Origin: Emticicia sp. BO119
Lineage (GTDB): Bacteria > Bacteroidota > Bacteroidia > Cytophagales > Spirosomataceae
NCBI RefSeq assembly: GCF_013912375.1
Contig: NZ_JACETV010000011.1
Coordinates: 62,001 to 126,000, forward strand
Reading direction: 5' to 3'
DNA: 64,000 nucleotides
Below are positions 9,950 through 19,500 of this stretch, piece by piece. The notes beneath the pieces were generated by a model, which made no database searches, had not been told where the DNA came from, and worked only from the letters and a program-made list of their open reading frames with translations. The translations under genes were made by a program, and so were the position numbers. Position 1 is the first letter of the stretch. Each line of letters starts with the position of its first letter.

Positions 9950-11071
9950 TTATTTTTCGCTGGTTCTCTGAGCAGAAATCTGTGTTTTTATCTGGTTTAA
10001 TTCGGCTCTTAATTCTTCTAATACTATTAGTCGTTTCTCCAAGGCTTCATTTTTAGCTTTCAGTTCTTTTATGGCATTCACTAAGGGCATTACAAAATCT
10101 GAATAGGCCAATGAGTAAATTCCGTCAGTAGATTTTTTTAAACCACTGAATGTCAAGCCTGATTTTTCCAGAACTTGTTCAATATCCTGTGCAATAAAAC
10201 CATCAAGACGGGTTTTGTTTTTGTCAGATTTGTAATTGTAAGAGACTGTCTGTAGCTGACTTATGAAACCAAGTCCTAACTGATCTGTATAAATGATGTT
10301 TTCTTTTAAACGTCTGTCTGATGGATTACTCCAGGGTACTTGCCCTTCTATTACTGTGATATTAGCATCTCCAATTCTTACTTTATTACTGGCGTTGACA
10401 ATTGTATTTGAACCAATAGCTATTGCATTACTGATATCTGCATCAGCGTTGGCGTTATAGCCTAAAAAAGTATTTAGTGTACCTGTTGAAATGGCATTGC
10501 CACTGTTGTATCCGACGCCGATATTTCCTGAGCCAATTGTATTGTTAAGAAGTGCTTCGAAACCGTTGGCGGTATTGTACTGGCCTGTAGTATTTTTGTT
10601 TAAAGCAGAAACACCGCTTGCTGTATTATACGAACCGGAAGTATTAAGGCCAAGTGCATTTTGCCCGCTGGCGGTATTGCTGTTGCCATTTACATTCAAA
10701 AAAAGTGCAGCGTATCCGATAGCGGTATTAGAACTACCTATAGTATTATACTTAAGTGCATAAACTCCATTGGCACTATTAAAGTAACCTATTGTATTGT
10801 CTGCTAAAGCCTCTGTCCCGATGGCAGTATTATAACGACCAGTGGTAGTTGAACGTAAGGCTGCATTACCAATAGCAGTATTGGCTATACCCCCACTATT
10901 GGAAAAAAGAGCTAAACCACCTAAAGCAACATTGCTGATACTGGTATTATCGTTGGTGGCTCCTTGTATTCCGTTCGGAGTAATTGTGATTGATTTGTCA
11001 GTGGGGCTTAGTGTAAGTATCTGTGCATGAGCTATTAAAGAGCTGAAGAGAATCAAAAGAAAAGTTTTCAT
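9950..11071 (-). CDS. Secreted YadA-head-like repeat protein with S74 intramolecular chaperone
   Basis: A 373-residue exported protein starting MKTFLLILFSSLIAHAQ, a clear signal peptide; an earlier in-frame ATG would add MYKNKLGKTL ahead of it and is less likely. After a short beta region come seven tandem 17-residue repeats of the type NTAIGxxAL...TTGxY, like the left-handed beta-roll of trimeric autotransporter heads. The C-terminal 130 residues are a peptidase S74 chaperone domain: SDRRLKENI (about 249-257) contains the Ser and Lys of the self-cleavage dyad, then GFIAQDIEQVLE, AYSDFVMPLVNAIKEL and a closing coiled coil. S74 domains drive trimer folding and then cut themselves off. The gene stands alone, and no phage gene lies near it, so a cell-surface or secreted trimeric fibre is more likely than a tail fibre. 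Confidence 0.88.
   Translation of the reverse strand: MKTFLLILFSSLIAHAQILTLSPTDKSITITPNGIQGATNDNTSISNVALGGLALFSNSGGIANTAIGNAALRSTTTGRYNTAIGTEALADNTIGYFNSANGVYALKYNTIGSSNTAIGYAALFLNVNGNSNTASGQNALGLNTSGSYNTASGVSALNKNTTGQYNTANGFEALLNNTIGSGNIGVGYNSGNAISTGTLNTFLGYNANADADISNAIAIGSNTIVNASNKVRIGDANITVIEGQVPWSNPSDRRLKENIIYTDQLGLGFISQLQTVSYNYKSDKNKTRLDGFIAQDIEQVLEKSGLTFSGLKKSTDGIYSLAYSDFVMPLVNAIKELKAKNEALEKRLIVLEELRAELNQIKTQISAQRTSEK
10526..10882 (-). repeat. Seven tandem 51-base coding repeats
   Basis: Seven consecutive units of 51 bases encode 17-residue repeats beginning NTAIG, NTAIG, NSANG, NTAIG, NTASG, NTASG and NTANG. Spacing is exact with no indels. The repeats are diverged at DNA level, so the array is old and selected rather than a recent slippage product. 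Confidence 0.85.
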
Positions 11072-11195
11072 TAATGTTTTGCCGAGTTTGTTCTTATACA
11101 AAAGAATAAGACATGGCAGAATTAATTAATGAGCGTAGTCATTAAAATAAATGATTTTAAGCAGGAAGGATGAAACGGACAGCCGCATTGTAGTT

Positions 11196-12104
11196 TTAAT
11201 CTTTTCTTTGGCTGGCTCTATAAAGTTTCTGTTTTTCTTCTTTTGTGAGACTCTCGTAACCAGATTTGCCTATTTTATCTAAAATAGCATCAACTTCGTC
11301 TTGATCGGGGAAGTAATTAGGGTCAAGATTGGTATTACTAAGACCCTTGCTCGACACGGTAGATTCGCTGTATTTTCTTTGTGGGATTTTCATTTTAGGT
11401 TTTGGTCTCCACAAACTACTCCACCAATCACCTATGGTTTCGATGGGGCTTCCTAAATCAATACCTTTTCTTAATAGATAGATATAAGAATACCCTGCCA
11501 GTGCTCCGCCTAAATGTGAGATACCACTACTTGGCACAATGAACGATAACAGCAGGAAGAACCAGGCGATATATTTGATTTTAATCAGAAAAAGGCCAAA
11601 GAAATAAAATTCGTATTCAGGAAGAAGTGTAACGGCGGCAAACATAACTGCACAAACTGCTGCTGATGCTCCTAAAACAGAAGAGTTGATGTTGTTTACC
11701 TGAGGCGTAAGCGACAGTAAATTGTAAATGCCAATATAAATTAACCCACTGAAAATGCCCCCGATAATGTAGATATTCAACAGTTTGCGGCTACCGATAA
11801 ACTCCTGAACCAAGGTGCCAAACCAGAATAAGGTAAGCATATTGAAGAGTAAATGCCAGAAACTATAGTGAGTAAAACAATAGGTAAGGAGTGTCCAGGG
11901 TTTCCAGATGAACTCCTTTATAGGTGCAATCAGCAGCATATTGTCATTAATAATTTTATTAATGACGTTTCCCTCAGAGAAAAATTTTAAAATAATTCCT
12001 GTCAGAATTAAAGACAAAAAAACTATCCCATTGATGAGCATCAGCTGCACCAATGTGTTCCCACGCCGGAAAGGATTTTTTATATCGTCTAAAAAATTTG
12101 CCAC
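11196..12104 (-). CDS. Rhomboid family intramembrane serine protease with C-terminal DUF6576-like tail
   Basis: A 302-residue membrane protease. The six-helix rhomboid core occupies about 15-215. The catalytic serine is in VLGASAAVCAV and the catalytic histidine in ISHLGGALAGY; the loop signature HYSFWHLLFNML is in the expected place. The usual GxSG is GASA here, a tolerated variant. The last 80 or so residues form a soluble charged tail ending DEVDAILDKIGKSGYESLTKEEKQKLY, which resembles the DUF6576 region found behind Bacteroidota rhomboids. The start is GTG 12104. It is the last gene of a mutL - rhomboid - rhomboid run, 36 bases after the second rhomboid. Substrates are unknown. Confidence 0.9.
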   Translation of the reverse strand: MANFLDDIKNPFRRGNTLVQLMLINGIVFLSLILTGIILKFFSEGNVINKIINDNMLLIAPIKEFIWKPWTLLTYCFTHYSFWHLLFNMLTLFWFGTLVQEFIGSRKLLNIYIIGGIFSGLIYIGIYNLLSLTPQVNNINSSVLGASAAVCAVMFAAVTLLPEYEFYFFGLFLIKIKYIAWFFLLLSFIVPSSGISHLGGALAGYSYIYLLRKGIDLGSPIETIGDWWSSLWRPKPKMKIPQRKYSESTVSSKGLSNTNLDPNYFPDQDEVDAILDKIGKSGYESLTKEEKQKLYRASQRKD

Positions 12105-12140
12105 TCTCTCTTTATTCCTTAAACAAATTTACGTAATAAA

Positions 12141-12794
12141 TTAATATCGGGTTCTACCAAACCCAAAATATCTTAATAAAATGAAACCAATTAATAAACC
12201 GCCTACATGGGCAAAATGAGCTATCCCTATTTCGGTACCTCTGATACCTGAATATAACTCATAAAGACCATAGAACGCTACTAAATATTTGGCTTTGACA
12301 GGTATCGGAAACGGAAAAATAATTAATTCGTTATTCGGAAACAGATACGCATAGGCTATGAGAATCCCAAAAACAGCACCTGAGGCACCTACCATTGGTG
12401 TTTTTGCCAGTATGCTATACACTTCTGAATCAGGCGAGAATTGTATCATATCGTACATATTTACAAAAGAGTAAATAAAACTTGCGCCAATTCCTGTAAC
12501 CAAATAGTATATTAAAAAACGTTTAGAACCAAAAAATGTTTCGATTCCTGAGCCAAAAATTAATAAAGCAAACATATTGCTTATTATATGCCCCCAGTCG
12601 CCATGCATAAACATATAGGTGAATGGTTGCCATATCTTGAAATTTGGATTCAGCAATTCGGGGCTTCCTGGTAAAATCGGGTTAAAGAATGCGAATTGTA
12701 TGGTAAGATAACTTGGAATTAAATAATATGTCAGAATAAATATTACAACATTGGCAATCAGTAAATTACGAGCAACCGGGCTTAAATAAAACAT
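12141..12794 (-). CDS. Rhomboid family intramembrane serine protease
   Basis: A 217-residue minimal rhomboid with six membrane helices. The active-site serine is in MVGASGAVFGILIAY (canonical GASG), the histidine in IAHFAHVGGLLIGF, and the L1-loop motif HGDWGHIISNMFAL is intact. It cleaves membrane-spanning substrates within the bilayer; the targets are not known in this phylum. It starts 11 bases after the mutL stop, so the two are translationally close, and is followed by a second rhomboid. The two proteases share little sequence beyond the catalytic core and probably differ in substrate. Confidence 0.93.
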   Translation of the reverse strand: MFYLSPVARNLLIANVVIFILTYYLIPSYLTIQFAFFNPILPGSPELLNPNFKIWQPFTYMFMHGDWGHIISNMFALLIFGSGIETFFGSKRFLIYYLVTGIGASFIYSFVNMYDMIQFSPDSEVYSILAKTPMVGASGAVFGILIAYAYLFPNNELIIFPFPIPVKAKYLVAFYGLYELYSGIRGTEIGIAHFAHVGGLLIGFILLRYFGFGRTRY

Positions 12795-12805
12795 AGCTTT
12801 TTCTT

Positions 12806-14713
12806 TTATTTTTTAATGATCAGATCGGCTAAATGTTCCAACGACAATATTGTCATAGTAGGTTCACCGTTGGGTGTATAACCCGGAACAGCCGTTTCAA
12901 AAAGTTGATGAATGAGTAAATTTATTTCAATTTTTGATAGTTCGCCAATATATTTGGCAGAAGATTTTTTTGAGAATGAACGAGCGACATTTTCTATGCT
13001 ATCTAACTGTAAATGATTTTGATTGGCTTTGAATTGTTGCACGAGCCCCTCAAAAATTTCCTTTTCGTTTTCCTCCTGCACTTCGGGTGGCACACCGGTT
13101 ATTTTTATTGTATTTTGCCCGAATTCTTCAAATGAAAATCCCAAAGCCTTGATTTCATCTTGAATGTCTGTCACTAACTGAAAATCAGCAGGGGATAAAT
13201 CCAAGGTTTTAGGAAACAGTAACTGTTGAGTAAACGAATTTTTATTTTTCAGATTATTATAGTATTTCTCATATAGAATACGCTCATAAGCAGCCCTTTG
13301 GTCTATCAGCATCAGTCCGGTTTTGGCCTGTGCTACAATAAACCTGTTCTGAATCTGAATTGCACTAATATCTTTGATTTCGGCCAGTCTTTTGCTTTCA
13401 TCAGTTATATCATTGGCTTTGCTACCTAAAGTAATTGGTTCTTCTTTCGGGAAGTCAGCATTATGAAAATCAAGATTAGCCTGATTGTTAGGTTTAAAAC
13501 TATCCAGGCCCTCAAAGAGTTTGCGCCAGTTATCAGTATTCGATTTGTCTCTTGACGCATCATCTTTCAGGGGTGGTAAAGACGAACCAGTATCCGAACC
13601 CTGGCGGGGTTTTTCGAAATCGGCTATGCCCGGATTAATGGGCGTAGGTATGTCATTAAAGCGGCTTGTTGAAGTAATATTACCAAAATTAATATCAGAT
13701 TCAAAATCAATAGTTGGGGTGAGGTTATAAACCCCAATGGCACGTCTGACTGCCGACCTGATTATGGCATATACAGCCCGCTCGTCATCGAACTTTATTT
13801 CGGTCTTGGTCGGATGAATATTAATATCAATATGTGAAGGGTCAATTTCGAGAAAGAGTACATAAAAAGGGCTGCTTCCTTCAGGGATAGTTGCTTCAAA
13901 AGCACTCAGAACGGCATGATGCAGGTAATTGTGCTTGATGTAACGTTTGTTTACAAAGAAAAACTGCTCGCCTCGTCCTTTTTTTGCCGATTCGGGTTTC
14001 CCCACATATCCTTCTACATTCACAAATGGCGTTTCTTCTTCGCAGGTAGCTAATTGCTCACGGTAAGTTTTCCCAAAAATATCAACAATCCTTCTGCTTA
14101 ATTTACCAGCGGGCAGGTTATATACTTCAACATCATTATGATATAAAGTGAAAGTAATATCAGGGTGAGCCAAAGCAACACGTTGAAACTCATCTAAGAC
14201 GTGCTTCATCTCTACTGGATTCGATTTCAGGAAGTTACGCCGGGCCGGAACATTAAAAAACAGATTTTTAACCTGAAAGTTGGTGCCCTTCGGGCAAGAA
14301 ACGGATTCCTGATTTTTAAAATCTGACCCTTCGATTCTTATTGCCGTACCCACTTCATCAACCAATCGTCGTGTTCGTAATTCTACCTGAGCTACTGCGG
14401 CAATAGAAGCCAGAGCCTCTCCTCTAAAACCCATTGTACGTATAGCGAACAGATCATCGGCAGTTCTTATTTTAGAGGTAGCGTGTCTTTCAAAACTCAT
14501 ACGGGCATCTGTTGCCGACATCCCTATGCCATCATCAATTACCTGAATGAGTGTTCTGCCAGCATCTTTTACAATCAGCTGAATGGTATTGGCCCGTGCA
14601 TCAATCGAATTTTCTAATAATTCTTTTACTACTGAAGCCGGTCTTTGCACAACTTCTCCCGCTGCAATCTGGTTTGCAATAGAATCTGGTAGTAAATGAA
14701 TAATATCTAACAT
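12806..14713 (-). CDS. mutL: DNA mismatch repair protein MutL
   Basis: A 635-residue mismatch-repair matchmaker. The GHKL ATPase part has VVKELLENSIDA (about 28-39), DDGIGM (about 60), GFRGEAL (about 97) and the transducer motif DIDINIHPTKTEIKF. A low-complexity linker (about 340-430) leads to the dimerisation domain. The endonuclease motif, usually DQHAAHERILYE, reads DQRAAYERILYE here (about 468), and the C-terminal metal motif CPHGRP reads TPNGEP (about 611). The histidines and cysteine that hold the metal are therefore missing, so latent nicking activity is doubtful. It heads a tight operon with two rhomboid genes and is divergent from the DUF2911 gene. Confidence 0.97.
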   Translation of the reverse strand: MLDIIHLLPDSIANQIAAGEVVQRPASVVKELLENSIDARANTIQLIVKDAGRTLIQVIDDGIGMSATDARMSFERHATSKIRTADDLFAIRTMGFRGEALASIAAVAQVELRTRRLVDEVGTAIRIEGSDFKNQESVSCPKGTNFQVKNLFFNVPARRNFLKSNPVEMKHVLDEFQRVALAHPDITFTLYHNDVEVYNLPAGKLSRRIVDIFGKTYREQLATCEEETPFVNVEGYVGKPESAKKGRGEQFFFVNKRYIKHNYLHHAVLSAFEATIPEGSSPFYVLFLEIDPSHIDINIHPTKTEIKFDDERAVYAIIRSAVRRAIGVYNLTPTIDFESDINFGNITSTSRFNDIPTPINPGIADFEKPRQGSDTGSSLPPLKDDASRDKSNTDNWRKLFEGLDSFKPNNQANLDFHNADFPKEEPITLGSKANDITDESKRLAEIKDISAIQIQNRFIVAQAKTGLMLIDQRAAYERILYEKYYNNLKNKNSFTQQLLFPKTLDLSPADFQLVTDIQDEIKALGFSFEEFGQNTIKITGVPPEVQEENEKEIFEGLVQQFKANQNHLQLDSIENVARSFSKKSSAKYIGELSKIEINLLIHQLFETAVPGYTPNGEPTMTILSLEHLADLIIKK

Positions 14714-15130
14714 CAGTTTTTTGTTTTTGCCAGCTAAACGCTCAAATTTATTTAATTAACCTTAATTTTAACGGAATTTGTTCCATTAGCGTACGTTTAA
14801 AATTTGTTTTTCATTCCAAAAATGATGCCTTTACCTATCGAATCACGGTTTTTAAACATACTGTTAATCAACGATCCTGATAGAGGTGGTTTGGTATTTT
14901 AATTAAATAAACGTTCGTTTCGGTTTTGTTTTACCAATTTTTTCTTCTTAAAGCTATCTTCCATGTTCCCGATGCAAAATTGTTGTTTTCTGAAATCAAA
15001 TCAGCGAAAAACTTTATTTAATTTTAATTAACAATGAAAATACATAAAATTAAAACAATTTGTTTATGTAAGTCCCGAACTTTTTGATAATAGCACAATG
15101 TTAGCCTTTTAACCATAAAACCTTTGAAAA
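14714..15130. other. Divergent intergenic region, mutL / DUF2911
   Basis: About 417 AT-rich bases between divergent genes, which must hold the promoters of both the mutL and the DUF2911-prmA operons. I see no clean TTG/TAnnTTTG pair, no hairpin terminator and no RNA gene. A run near 15060-15095 (TTTG...CTTTTTG) is a weak candidate for the plus-strand promoter. Confidence 0.4.
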
Positions 15131-15655
15131 ATGAATAAAACTGTAAAAATTATCCTAATTAGTGTGGTTGTTTTAGCCCTTGCGTTTTTTGGGTATATGA
15201 CTTTTACCAAAAGCAAAAGTCCTGCTGATACTGCCAGGTTCGATCAGAATGGGTTATCTGTTCAGGTTGATTATTGCCAACCTTATAAAAAAGACCGTGT
15301 GATTTTTGGCCAACTGGTACCTTATGGCAAGGTGTGGCGTACAGGTGCTAATGAAGCTACCCTCTTTGAGATAAAACAAGATGTGAAAGTTGCGGATAAG
15401 CCTCTGAAAGCAGGAAAATACACACTCTGGACAATCCCTAATGCTGATAACTGGATGATTATTTTTAACGGACAAACTGGCCAGTGGGGTACAATGTATG
15501 ACGAATCGAAAGATGTGATGAGAGTAGATGTGCCGGCAGTAAAAACTGCTGAAACTGTAGAGCAATTTAAAATTGATTTTATTGCGGCAGATGGTGGAAG
15601 CGACATGCTATTACGCTGGGAGAATACAGAAGTAAAAGTGCCTATCAGGCATTGA
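15131..15655 (+). CDS. DUF2911 domain protein, membrane-anchored
   Basis: A 174-residue protein with an N-terminal hydrophobic segment (IILISVVVLALAFFGYM), so it is anchored in or exported through the inner membrane. The rest is one DUF2911 domain: SVQVDYCQPYKKDR, FGQLVPYGKVWRTGANEATLF, LKAGKYTLWTIP and WGTMYD are its conserved blocks. The family is common in Bacteroidota and has no established biochemical role. The stop is 34 bases before prmA on the same strand, so it is probably the first gene of an operon. Confidence 0.9.
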   Translation: MNKTVKIILISVVVLALAFFGYMTFTKSKSPADTARFDQNGLSVQVDYCQPYKKDRVIFGQLVPYGKVWRTGANEATLFEIKQDVKVADKPLKAGKYTLWTIPNADNWMIIFNGQTGQWGTMYDESKDVMRVDVPAVKTAETVEQFKIDFIAADGGSDMLLRWENTEVKVPIRH

Positions 15656-15689
15656 TAGAAATTCAGAAAGAATTTCCGAACTTTACGGC

Positions 15690-16517
15690 ATGGATTATAT
15701 AGAATTATTACTACAAACAGATGCTGATTTTGTCGAGATTCTGATGGCAGAATTGGGCGAGTTGGGCTTTGAATCTTTTGTTGAGACAGAAGATGGTTTA
15801 GAAGCTTATGTTCAGGAAGAGATTTTTGATGATATGGCTGTGAAGCAAATGCTGGAAGATTATGCAGGCCGAACGGCCATATCGTATCAATTCAGGAAGG
15901 TTGTTCGTCAGAACTGGAACGAAGAATGGGAAAAGAATTTTCAGCCAATTCAGATAGGGGCACAAATTTATGTAAGGGCTGATTTTCATGAACCCAAGCC
16001 TGATTTCCCTTATGAGATTATTATTACTCCTAAGATGTCGTTTGGTACGGGGCATCATGAGACTACTTCTATGGTAATGGAGCATCAATTAAATACTGAC
16101 CATGCCAATAAAAAATTGCTTGATGTAGGCACAGGTACGGGTATTCTGGCGGTATTGGCCTCAAAATTGGGCGCTTCACATATCAGTGCTTTTGATATTG
16201 ATGAGTGGTCGGTAGAGAATACCCTCGAAAATATTCAATTAAATGACGCGACAAATATAAGCGTAAGACAGGGTACTATTGAAGACGAACCAAAGGGTAT
16301 TTATGATATTGTACTGGCCAATATCAACAGGAATATTCTGATGAGCCAGATACCTGCCTATGTAACATTTCTGAAACAAGGAGGGGAATTAATTGTGAGT
16401 GGTTTTTATGAAAAAGATATAGCTGATATTCAAACAGTTGCCGAGTCGGTTGGTTTAAAAAAAGTAGCTCAGTTAAGCAAGAATAACTGGGCGGCGGTCG
16501 TTTTTAAATATCAGTAA
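15690..16517 (+). CDS. prmA: Ribosomal protein L11 methyltransferase
   Basis: A 275-residue class I S-adenosylmethionine methyltransferase that trimethylates ribosomal protein L11. The N-terminal L11-recognition region is followed by the AdoMet-binding motif LLDVGTGTGILAVLA (about 142), the family block MSFGTGHHETTSMVME just before it, and LANINRNIL (about 209), the motif near the active site. The length is a little under that of the E. coli enzyme, as usual for Bacteroidota. The gene is the second in the DUF2911 - prmA - 1588-residue protein run, with 36 bases to the next start. Confidence 0.95.
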   Translation: MDYIELLLQTDADFVEILMAELGELGFESFVETEDGLEAYVQEEIFDDMAVKQMLEDYAGRTAISYQFRKVVRQNWNEEWEKNFQPIQIGAQIYVRADFHEPKPDFPYEIIITPKMSFGTGHHETTSMVMEHQLNTDHANKKLLDVGTGTGILAVLASKLGASHISAFDIDEWSVENTLENIQLNDATNISVRQGTIEDEPKGIYDIVLANINRNILMSQIPAYVTFLKQGGELIVSGFYEKDIADIQTVAESVGLKKVAQLSKNNWAAVVFKYQ

Positions 16518-16553
16518 ATTAAAAAGGCGAAAATACTCGCTGCTCTTTCACTT

Positions 16554-19500
16554 ATGCGGCATCTTTCTATCATCTTCTGTTGTGGGATTCTTTTGTCTTT
16601 TTCTGCAAAAGCACAGTCAGTCAGGTTATCGGACAATCCACAAACCTTTATCAGCGAGATAAAAACAGTAATGGCAACAGATAATAATGCGATAGCCATT
16701 GCGATGGGGAATAAATTTGAGTCGTATTGGACAAGCCGTTTTAGTGCCAATCAGAAAGCTATTCTGATGAATACAACCAAAAAAATGGGTGTTAAAGGTC
16801 ATAAAATGGCACAGTTCTATTACTTCTTTTTGATTATTGACAAGGTAATTGACCAGGAAAAGTACGATGATGCAAAGCTGGATAATTTTCTTAGTATCAC
16901 GCAAAAAACGGTTGACCTCTATGACTTAAAAACTGCCACCAGAATTTTGGAGACTATTAAAGACTTTTTAGAGAAACGGAGACTTTATGCTTCGGGTTTT
17001 AACCGATTGTATGCCCTTGGAGGTACTTTTGATTTTAAGTTTTTGGATAATAAGGTTCAGGAAACTATTTCTGTGCAACAACCAGCACCTAACGGAAATA
17101 CAACAACTGTTCAGCCAGAAGATTCAAAATATTTTGATAGCTGGGACACCCCAAATACAGTTCAAACTCCTACGGCTGTTCAGGCTTTAGAAGATTTTAA
17201 CAAAAAGCCTATGCCTGTATTAAACGGGGTAGCTATAGAGTTGAATAATGTAGACCTGATTATGGCAACTGCCAGCGACTCTGCTACGATTGCTGTAACT
17301 TCGGGTACTGTTGCTTTAAAAGAAGGTACTTTTGTGGGTAAGGGGGGGACAATTACATGGGAGAATTTAGGTTTACCGCAAATATCTGCCGTATTGGGGG
17401 ATTATACTTTTGAAATCCGTAATCCACGATTTGTTGGGGAAGATGTTATCTTGACTTATTCTGAACGCCTGACAGCCCCTGTTAAAGGCGTATTGGAGTT
17501 TAAAGGCGAAAAGCGTGCAAAAAATGCACAGGCAAGTTACCCTCGGTTTATGTCTTATCAAAGCGACGCATTCATTAAGAATATTGACAAGAGTATTGAA
17601 TACAAAGGTGGGTTCTCTATTATAGGCAAACGGATTTTCTCTTCTTCAGTACAAAATTCTTATTCTACTATTACTGTCAGGCAAGAGAATAAAGTAGCTT
17701 TTAAGACCACAAGTACCCGGTTTGAAATCAACGATGCGTTTATCAGCTCGCAGAATGCCAGCTTTGTTACCTATATCGGAACAGACTCCATTTATCATCC
17801 TGCCATTAAAATGCACTACGTACCGACTGATGGTGTTTTGCGATTAAATAAAGTAGAGGCAGGTGGTTTTAAAGATGCTACTTTTACCGATAGTTATCAT
17901 CAGATGAGCATCAAATGTGATGCCATGCGCTGGAGCTTGGTAGAAGGTAAGATGGATTTTTATATTGTATCAGGCAGAACACAGATTCCGGCAGTATTTG
18001 AATCTCTGGATTTCTTTGACTCACAAAGACTTTTTGGCTTAAGTAGTGGCGGCGGCTTTAATCCTTTATTGGTAGCATCAAATTTTGTGCAAAAAAATAA
18101 TAAACCTGTTTTTAGTGTAGCCGATGTAGCAGCTTTTAATAATAACAGAATATCGCCACAAGTGCTTAAATCGGGATTGATGGTGGCGGTGCAACAAGGG
18201 TTTGTCTATTATAATCCAACTACTGACCTGTATAATATCACTCCTAAAGGTCAACACTATCTGTTAGCCAATACAGGTAAAAAAGATTTTGATGAGATAT
18301 TAATTCCATCTATTTATGGTACAAGTAAAGATTCTACAGCCAATGCGACTTTAAACCTGAGTGATAAGAGTCTGGTAATAAGGGGGATTAAACGGTTTAA
18401 TCTGAGTGATTCGTTAAGGGCTTTTATTGCTCCTTATGATAAGATTATTAAAGTAGGTAAGAATAGAACCTTTACGTTTAATGGACAGTTTAAAGCCAAA
18501 AACTATCGGTTTTCAGGTCAGGATTTAGTGTTTGATTACGAGAAATATATGCTTATGCTACCAAAGATAGACTCTATTACTTTTACACCTCCGGCTGTTT
18601 ATGCCAAAGGAGGGAGAAGAGAGATCGGCGGGAAAATTAAGTATGATAATCCGGGGGTTGTATATCTGAATAAACCTGATAACAAATCAGGCAAGCAGTC
18701 TCTTCCGCAATATCCTATACTAAAAATAGAAAAGGGTACTATTGTGTATTTTGATGATGATTTCAGAGGGAAAAAAGCATATAATAGAGAAGTGCGATTT
18801 GAAGTGCCAAAAATTGATTTCGATAGTCTGAATGTAAAAGATATGGAGTTTGCCGGAACTTTTCATTCGGGCAATATATTCAAGCCATTCAAAGAAAAGC
18901 TACGGATCATGCCTGATACCACTATCGGATTTTCTCATAAAGTGCCTACAGGAATCTATCCGGTTTTTGGTAATGAAACTTCAGTAAAATTTGCCTCTGC
19001 GCTTATTATGGACGGCAAAGGATTACATACAGAAGGCGACATTAAGCATCTGGCAGCTACACTCACAGCGAAAGAAATTTTCTTCGCTACTGATTCATTA
19101 TTAGCTAAAGGCGAACAAGGTAAAGTGGTAGAGACCAATAAGGCAGGGGCTTCTTATTTTCCGCAGGTAGAAATCAAAGATTATACCCTGAAATGGATAC
19201 CAAAGGCTGATTCTATGCTGATTGCCTCTAAGGAAGGTTTTAATTTCTATGCAGGCTCATCCTCGTTAAAAGGGCAGATATTAGTACGAAAAGGTGGTTT
19301 ATTTGGTTTAGGTAAACTGATTCGAACAGACTCGGAGACGGGTTCTGACCAGTTTAAATTTAATAAAGAAGGCTTTATTGCTGATAAGTCTCAGTTCAGT
19401 ATTAAATCGGCAACCGCCTCTTCAAAATCGGTATTATTAGGCAGAAATGTGAATGTGAATTTCAATGTGAATACAAGTATTGTGAACATTGCTACCAACG

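Noticed and set aside
9950-11071. Prophage or tail-fibre locus around the S74 gene
   Set aside because: Neighbours are dxs and the mutL-rhomboid run; no capsid, tail, lysis or integrase gene is present.
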